DNA from: Paenibacillus tianjinensis | GTDB taxonomy: Bacteria; Bacillota; Bacilli; Paenibacillales; Paenibacillaceae | Assembly (NCBI RefSeq): GCF_017086365.1 | Contig: NZ_CP070969.1 | Location: 4,402,001-4,466,000 of the forward strand | DNA length: 64,000 nucleotides | Direction of reading: 5' to 3' | In this document: positions 58,694 through 64,000 of the stretch, piece by piece | How the letters are laid out: each line of letters starts with the position of its first letter | How positions within the stretch are numbered: the first letter of the stretch is position 1 | Notes under the pieces: model-generated | The model's database searches: none | The model's input: the letters and a program-made list of their open reading frames with translations, nothing else | Told to the model about the DNA's origin: nothing | Made by a program: the position numbers and the translations under genes

Positions 58694-60109
58694 ATGACAA
58701 AACGCCTATCCAGAAGCACCCAGCCCGGCTTGCCCGTGTATCCTGAACGGATGATTCAATTCGGTGAAGGCAACTTCATGCGTGCCTTCGTAGACTGGCA
58801 GCTGCAGCAGATGAACAACCAGGGATTGTTTAACGGCAGTGCAGTGCTGGTACAGCCGATCGGCCAGGGGCTTGGGGCACTGATGGCTGAACAGGACAAT
58901 CTGTATACCGTGCTGCTAAACGGAATTATGCAGCAGCAGACCGTGAATTCCCGGGAGATCATTGCAAGCGTCAGCCGGGTCATCAGTCCTATCGAGGACT
59001 ACGCTGCCTATCTGGCATTAGCTGAGGACGACAATCTGGAATTCATCACCTCCAACACTACCGAAGCCGGCATTGCCTATCACGCGGGAGATGGGCTGAA
59101 TGATGCTCCGCCGAAGAGCTTCCCGGCCAAACTGACGGCACTGCTCTATAAACGTTTTGAGCTGGGCAAAAAGGGCTTTGTCATTATCCCCTGCGAGCTG
59201 ATTGACCGCAACGGTGAGAAGCTGCGGGAGATTGTGCAGCAGTACGCTGTAGAGTGGCAGCTTGGAGAGGCCTTCGATAAATGGTTAGTTGAAGAGAATA
59301 CCTTCTGCTGCAGCCTGGTGGACCGGATCGTACCGGGCTATCCGCGCGACAAGGCTGCGCAGCTGGAAGCAGAGCTTGGATATCTGGACAAAATGATGGT
59401 CACCGCCGAGCCTTTCCTGTTCTGGGTGATTGAAGGCCCCTCTTGGCTGGCCGAGAAGCTGCCGCTGACGGAAGCCGGTCTTAACGTAGTTATAACAGAC
59501 GATATGACGCCTTACCGCGAACGTAAGGTGCATCTGCTGAACGGGCCGCATACCGCAATGGTTCCGCTCGGTATGATGGCCGGCCTGGAAACTGTTGAAG
59601 ATGTGATGAATGACGAGACCTTCTTACGGTTTGTGAAGGATCTGATGAACGAGGAGCTGATTCCGATGCTGGATCTGCCTGCCGATGAGCTCACCTCATA
59701 CTCTGCTGCCGTATTGGAGCGTTTTAAGAACCCGTTCGTCCGTCATGAGCTAGCGTCCATTTCCCTGAACAGCATCTCCAAATTCAAATCACGGCTGCTT
59801 CCGCTTCTCCTCCGCTACCAGCAGGAGCGCGGCAGATTACCTGAACTGATGACGCTCGCCTTTGCCGCCCTGCTCCTCAGCTACCGGGGAGACCGCGTGG
59901 CACGTCAGGACGGAGCCGAAGTGCTGGAAGTATTCGATCTGGCCTGGAGCCATCCGGGCAGCTTCGTGCAGAGCATCCTGAAGAATGACAGCCTGTGGGG
60001 CCAGGATCTGACGCTGGTGCCAGGCCTTTCGGACGCCATCTCCGCCAACCTGCAGAAGCTGGAAAGCACAGACAGCCGTGCTGCGCTGCAGCAGGTTGTG
60101 AACCAATAG
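58694..60109 (+). CDS. uxaB: Tagaturonate reductase
   Basis: A 471-residue mannitol-dehydrogenase-family enzyme that reduces D-tagaturonate to D-altronate with NADH. It has FGEGNFMRAFVDWQL at the nucleotide site, TSNTTEAGI, CELIDRNGEKL, CSLVDRIVPGYP and the C-terminal NGPHTAMVPLGM helix with the catalytic lysine region (ERKVHLLNGPH). ATG 58694 is used; the earlier in-frame GTG lies inside the operator. AAAGGAG is about 12 bases before it. Second step of galacturonate catabolism. Confidence 0.93.
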   Translation: MTKRLSRSTQPGLPVYPERMIQFGEGNFMRAFVDWQLQQMNNQGLFNGSAVLVQPIGQGLGALMAEQDNLYTVLLNGIMQQQTVNSREIIASVSRVISPIEDYAAYLALAEDDNLEFITSNTTEAGIAYHAGDGLNDAPPKSFPAKLTALLYKRFELGKKGFVIIPCELIDRNGEKLREIVQQYAVEWQLGEAFDKWLVEENTFCCSLVDRIVPGYPRDKAAQLEAELGYLDKMMVTAEPFLFWVIEGPSWLAEKLPLTEAGLNVVITDDMTPYRERKVHLLNGPHTAMVPLGMMAGLETVEDVMNDETFLRFVKDLMNEELIPMLDLPADELTSYSAAVLERFKNPFVRHELASISLNSISKFKSRLLPLLLRYQQERGRLPELMTLAFAALLLSYRGDRVARQDGAEVLEVFDLAWSHPGSFVQSILKNDSLWGQDLTLVPGLSDAISANLQKLESTDSRAALQQVVNQ

Positions 60110-60190
60110 AACACCGTTTCCGGACAAATGGCGGTACTTTTGATACCTCACTAACAGCAGGATCTGTTGAACCAAAGACTATAGCTCTAC

Positions 60191-60375
60191 CTAACGGACA
60201 GAGCAGCTCTTATTTCACCTGAATTTCATTTATTGACAGTCTAACGGACTCCAGCGCCCTTATTGACGGTCATCTCTCTACCTTCCGGCAACAAATGAAG
60301 AGATAAGTGCAGTACGGTCCGTTAGCCGATGGAATGTAGACTATCAGGCCAAATAAGGGCTCCGCAGTCCGTAAG
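60191..60375. repeat. Imperfect 24-bp repeats between uxaB and uxaA
   Basis: Copies CTAACGGAC..CTCTTATT at 60191-60214, CTAACGGAC..GCCCTTATT at 60241-60264 and an inverted copy at 60352-60375 share CTAACGGAC and CTTATT ends. The second and third could pair. The 330-base gap has no gene; a further GTCCGTTAG half-copy lies near 60317. Confidence 0.6.
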
Positions 60376-60439
60376 AATCATAATAAGGCGGGTACACTGC
60401 CTTGATATCATAACCACTTTTTTAGGAGGGATAGACAGC

Positions 60440-61927
60440 ATGAAACGATTAATGAAAATGAACCCCCGGGATACAGTGGCTGTAGCGCTACGCCCAATCC
60501 CTGCCGGTGAACAGCTTGAATTCGAAGGGCTGACGCTGCAGGCTAGCCAGGATATCCCTCAGGGCCACAAAATAGCACTAACCGCCTTCGCACCGGATGA
60601 AGTAATCACCAAATACGGCTACCCCATCGGGTACGCGACTGCACCTATTGCAGCGGGCGACTGGGTCCACACGCATAACATCAAAACCAACCTGGCCGGA
60701 GAAGAGGAATATGACTACAAGCCCGAGCTCTATCCGGTCACCTATCCGAAGCGGGAGTTGACCTTTCAAGGCTACCGGCGTGCTAACGGCAAGGTCGGCA
60801 TCCGCAATGACCTGTTCATTATCCCTACAGTCGGCTGTGTGAACGGCATTGCCGAACAAATGCTGACGGAGTTCAAGGCCGCGCATCCGGATCTTGGCGG
60901 CTTCGACAATTTCACTGTGCTTAAGCATCCTTACGGCTGCTCCCAGCTGGGAGATGATCACCGCATGACCCGCAGTATCCTGCTGGATGCCGTGAATCAT
61001 CCCAATGCCGGAGGTGTGCTCGTGTTCGGCCTCGGCTGTGAGAACAATATCGTCGCAGAGTTCCGCAGCATGCTGGGCGATTACGACGAATCACGGGTCA
61101 AATTCCTCGTAGCCCAGGAGGTGGGCGATGAGGTTGAGGCAGGACTTGTCCTGCTGGAGGAGCTGTATGAAGCCGCAAAGGAGGATGCCCGCGAGCCGGT
61201 TCCGCTCAGCGAGCTGAACATCGGCCTGAAATGCGGCGGCTCTGACGGCTTCTCCGGCATTACCGCTAACCCGCTGCTGGGTGCCTTCTCCGATTTCATC
61301 ATCTCCCAGGGCGGCACCTCGGTATTGACGGAAGTGCCAGAAATGTTCGGTGCCGAGAAAATGCTGATGGCCCGCGCAGAGAGCCGCGAGGTCTATGAAG
61401 ATATCGTCTCCCTGATCAATAATTTCAAGCAGTACTTCCTCTCCTACGGTGAACCGGTGTACGAGAATCCTTCGCCGGGCAACAAAGCCGGGGGAATTAG
61501 CACCCTGGAGGACAAATCACTCGGCTGTACCCAAAAGGCCGGAACCTCTCCGGTTGTCGATGTGCTGCAGTACGGTGTGAAGCTGCGTAAAAAGGGCCTC
61601 AGCCTGCTGCAGGCGCCCGGCAACGACCTTGTAGCCGCTTCTGCGCTGGCCGCCTCCGACTGCCAGCTGGTGCTGTTCACCACCGGCCGGGGCACCCCGT
61701 TCGGCAGCTTCGTGCCTACAGTTAAGGTAGCTACCAACAATGAGCTATTCGCCAAAAAAGGCCACTGGATGGACTTCAACGCCGGACCGCTGCTGGAAGT
61801 GCCGATGGCCGAGGTGCTCGAAGAATTTATCAACTACATTATTGCCGTTGCCAGCGGCCAAAAGACACGCAATGAGCAGAACGAAGTGCGCGAGCTGGCC
61901 ATTTTCAAAACCGGAGTAACGCTATAA
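60440..61927 (+). CDS. uxaA: Altronate dehydratase
   Basis: A 495-residue enzyme that dehydrates D-altronate to 2-keto-3-deoxygluconate. It has an N-terminal SAF-type domain (MNPRDTVAVALRPIPAGEQL) and the C-terminal UxaA domain with GYRRANGKVGIRNDLFIIPTVGC, HPYGCSQLGDD, GLGCENN and KCGGSDGFSGITANP. Cysteines in these motifs fit its known metal dependence. AGGAGGG precedes the ATG. Third step of galacturonate catabolism. Confidence 0.95.
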   Translation: MKRLMKMNPRDTVAVALRPIPAGEQLEFEGLTLQASQDIPQGHKIALTAFAPDEVITKYGYPIGYATAPIAAGDWVHTHNIKTNLAGEEEYDYKPELYPVTYPKRELTFQGYRRANGKVGIRNDLFIIPTVGCVNGIAEQMLTEFKAAHPDLGGFDNFTVLKHPYGCSQLGDDHRMTRSILLDAVNHPNAGGVLVFGLGCENNIVAEFRSMLGDYDESRVKFLVAQEVGDEVEAGLVLLEELYEAAKEDAREPVPLSELNIGLKCGGSDGFSGITANPLLGAFSDFIISQGGTSVLTEVPEMFGAEKMLMARAESREVYEDIVSLINNFKQYFLSYGEPVYENPSPGNKAGGISTLEDKSLGCTQKAGTSPVVDVLQYGVKLRKKGLSLLQAPGNDLVAASALAASDCQLVLFTTGRGTPFGSFVPTVKVATNNELFAKKGHWMDFNAGPLLEVPMAEVLEEFINYIIAVASGQKTRNEQNEVRELAIFKTGVTL

Positions 61928-61963
61928 TCTCTTATCCTAAATCCATGTAAAGGGAGCGTCCTC

Positions 61964-63364
61964 ATGTTTTTAAACGACGATTTTTTATTAACCACCGAAC
62001 CTGCACGGCAGCTCTTTCATCATTACGCCAAAGCAATGCCGATCATCGACTACCACTGCCACCTCGACCCGCGGGAAATTTATGAGGATCAGCCGTTTAA
62101 TAACCTGACTGCCGCCTGGCTCTACGGCGATCACTACAAATGGCGGCTGATGCGCGCTAACGGAGTTCCGGAATCCCATATTACGGGGGACGCATCGGAT
62201 TACGACAAGTTCCTGGCCTGGGCCAAGACGCTTCCCAAAGCTGTCGGTAACCCGCTCTACAGCTGGACCCATCTGGAGCTGCGCCGCTTCTTCGGTGTAT
62301 CAGAGCTGCTGAATGAGGATTCTGCCCCGGCCATCTGGGAGCAAGTGAACCGCAAACTCGCTGAACCGGAATTCACAAGGCGGGGGCTGATCCGCAGCTC
62401 CCGTGTCAAGACCATTTGCACCACCGATGATCCGGCGGATTCGCTAGTTTATCATAAGCTGCTGAAGGAAGCAGAGAAGGATTTCAGCGTATTCCCGACC
62501 TTCCGTCCTGACAAGGCGCTGAACATTGACGATCCCGGGTTCCCCGCTTGGCTTAAGGCACTGGAAGAGGCTGCCGGAACGCCAGTGACCACGTATGCCG
62601 AACTGCTTGACACGCTGCGCGCACGGGTTGAATTCTTCCATTACCACGGCTGCCGCCTGTCCGACCATGCGCTGGACGTGCTGCGTTACCGGGCCGGATC
62701 AGCCGCTGAAGCCCAGGCCATTTTCGCCAAAAGACTGGAGGGCGCTGAGCTGTCTCAAGAGGAAATTACACTATACCGCACGGAGCTGCTTACTGCGCTC
62801 ATCGGCTTTTATCTCGATAAAGGCTGGACCATGCAGCTGCACATCCACGCGTACCGTAACAATAATACGCCGATGTTCCACAAGCTGGGGCCGGATACCG
62901 GTTACGACGGCATTAATGACCTGTCCATTACCGAAAGCCTTTCCAAGCTGTTAGACCGGGCCGAATGCGGATCAGGGTTGCCGAAGACGATCCTCTACTC
63001 GCTCAATCCGGGGGATTATCCAGCCCTGCTGGCTTTGATGGGCTGTTACCAGAAGGATACTGCAGGCAAAATGCAGCTCGGCTCCGGCTGGTGGTATAAC
63101 GATACCCTCAGCGGTATGCGGCAGCAGCTTACCCTTCTTGCCGACAACAGCCTGCTGGGCAACTTCGTCGGCATGCTGACCGATTCCCGCAGCTTCCTCT
63201 CTTACACCCGCCACGAATATTTCCGCCGGGTGCTATGCGGCCTGATCGGAGAGCTTGCTGAACGCGGAGAAGCACCTGACGACATGGACCTGCTGGGACA
63301 ACTGGTCCGGGATATCTCCTATAATAATGCCGCCGGTTATTTCGGATTTCCGTCTGCGGAATAA
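61964..63364 (+). CDS. uxaC: Glucuronate isomerase
   Basis: A 466-residue enzyme that converts D-glucuronate to D-fructuronate and D-galacturonate to D-tagaturonate, the first step of both routes. It is related to amidohydrolases, with metal-binding HYHCHLDPREIYED-type residues (IDYHCHLDP) near the start and WTMQLHIHAYRNNNT late. AAAGGGAG precedes the ATG, 36 bases after uxaA. The order uxaB, uxaA, uxaC makes one operon. Confidence 0.95.
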   Translation: MFLNDDFLLTTEPARQLFHHYAKAMPIIDYHCHLDPREIYEDQPFNNLTAAWLYGDHYKWRLMRANGVPESHITGDASDYDKFLAWAKTLPKAVGNPLYSWTHLELRRFFGVSELLNEDSAPAIWEQVNRKLAEPEFTRRGLIRSSRVKTICTTDDPADSLVYHKLLKEAEKDFSVFPTFRPDKALNIDDPGFPAWLKALEEAAGTPVTTYAELLDTLRARVEFFHYHGCRLSDHALDVLRYRAGSAAEAQAIFAKRLEGAELSQEEITLYRTELLTALIGFYLDKGWTMQLHIHAYRNNNTPMFHKLGPDTGYDGINDLSITESLSKLLDRAECGSGLPKTILYSLNPGDYPALLALMGCYQKDTAGKMQLGSGWWYNDTLSGMRQQLTLLADNSLLGNFVGMLTDSRSFLSYTRHEYFRRVLCGLIGELAERGEAPDDMDLLGQLVRDISYNNAAGYFGFPSAE

Positions 63365-63380
63365 ATAAAGGGGAGCAAGC

Positions 63381-64000
63381 ATGCTGCCGACACTATATAT
63401 TGCCGGGGATTCTACAGCCGCTTTAAAGGGTGCGGAGGCAAAACCGATGGCAAGGTGGGGTGAATATCTCCAGAAGCATTTCAGCCCGGACATTATCATC
63501 GACAACCGCGCCATCAACGGGCGGAGCACCAAGTCGTTTCTGGCAGAAGGTCGCCTGGCCGACATCGAGAAGGACTTCCGGCCGGGAGACTACCTGCTGA
63601 TCCAGTTCGGACATAATGACGAGAAGCAGGAGGACCCTTTCCGGTACACTGACCCTGATACAGGGTACAAGCAGAATCTGCAGCAGTATATCGAATCTGC
63701 CCGCAGCAGGGCGGACATCCTGTCCTGCTGACCTCAGTCAGCCACCGCTTCACTGCGGAGGGTCAGCCCGATCCGCTGGCAGTCGGAGTCTATCCTGCGG
63801 CCATGCGTGCTGTGGCGGAGCTCACCGAAACCCCGCTCCTCGATATTTTCGCTGCCTCCCAGCAGCTGTACCGGACACTCGGCTTCGAGGGCTCGCAGCA
63901 TTTATTCATGCATCTGCCGCCCGTACAGCATCCTAATTACCGGGACGGCATCACAGATGATACGCACTTCAGTACCGAAGGGGCCAAACGGATTGCTGAG
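63381..64000 (+). pseudogene. Frameshifted rhamnogalacturonan acetylesterase (SGNH hydrolase), runs off the edge
   Basis: The first frame (63381-63731) has the nucleophile motif YIAGDSTA, the INGRSTKSF block and FGHNDEK. It stops after YIESARSR, where one base is missing near 63706. The other frame continues GGHPVLLTSVSHRF and reaches the catalytic pair DDTHFSTEGAKRIAE at the window end. The two halves join into a YesT/RhgT-type esterase that removes acetyl groups from rhamnogalacturonan. It begins 16 bases after uxaC. It is either a recent pseudogene or a sequencing error. Confidence 0.85.

Noticed and set aside
1..64000. Insertion sequence, prophage or integron
   Set aside because: No transposase, integrase or phage structural protein was recognised on either strand.

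Overview
The window looks like chromosomal DNA of a Paenibacillus-type bacterium (Bacillota, moderate GC). The evidence is the strong AGGAGG-type ribosome binding sites, intrinsic terminators after most genes, YesM/YesN-type regulators beside a CUT1 sugar transporter, a Fnr with C-terminal cluster cysteines, a Bce-type antimicrobial-peptide module, a DUF1540 protein and many small genes of the Paenibacillus kind. This assignment is inference; no rRNA, tRNA, CRISPR array or transposase was seen.

Layout. 0-5.5 kb: a CUT1 sugar ABC transporter (binding lipoprotein cut by the window edge, two permeases) with its YesN/YesM two-component system. 5.7-7.3 kb: a stand-alone LytTR-like protein and a seven-repeat RCC1 protein. 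7.3-13.4 kb: two overlapping GH65 disaccharide phosphorylases, beta-phosphoglucomutase and an alpha/beta hydrolase. 13.6-20.4 kb: an oxygen/nitrite block (fnr, nirB-nirD-nirC, an iron-sulfur repair protein) tied together by TGTGA-N6-TCACA boxes, with a lipoprotein in between. 20.4-30.3 kb: mixed housekeeping and stress genes (HxlR regulator, Gfo/Idh oxidoreductase, TVP38, MsrA-MsrB fusion, DUF4349, DUF1540, VOC, metE) and a tandem repeat. 30.3-38.3 kb: bceA-bceB-dedA-uppP in one tight operon with an upstream BceR-like box, and bceR-bceS set apart by a namA-marR pair on the other strand. 38.4-55.7 kb: an AT-rich methyltransferase, AIM24, YitT, a short Crp/Fnr protein, fruR-fruK-fruA, stress and repair genes (ung, RNase HI, AlkC-like), a metallophosphoesterase, a decayed manganese catalase and a 27-residue lipoprotein. 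55.7-64 kb: small genes, a gene graveyard, then a hexuronate/pectin locus (LacI regulator, uxaB, uxaA, uxaC) flanked by a broken pectinesterase and a frameshifted rhamnogalacturonan acetylesterase.

The most interesting unit is the bceA-bceB-dedA-uppP operon. It joins a peptide-sensing/detoxifying ABC transporter, a DedA protein of the undecaprenyl-phosphate flippase family and the undecaprenyl-pyrophosphate phosphatase, so one regulator could control protection, dephosphorylation and recycling of the cell-wall lipid carrier. Also notable are the tandem Fnr boxes placed at a class II distance from a perfect -10 element in front of nirB, the matched pair of 18-bp operators in the hexuronate locus, and the mini-lipoprotein gene.
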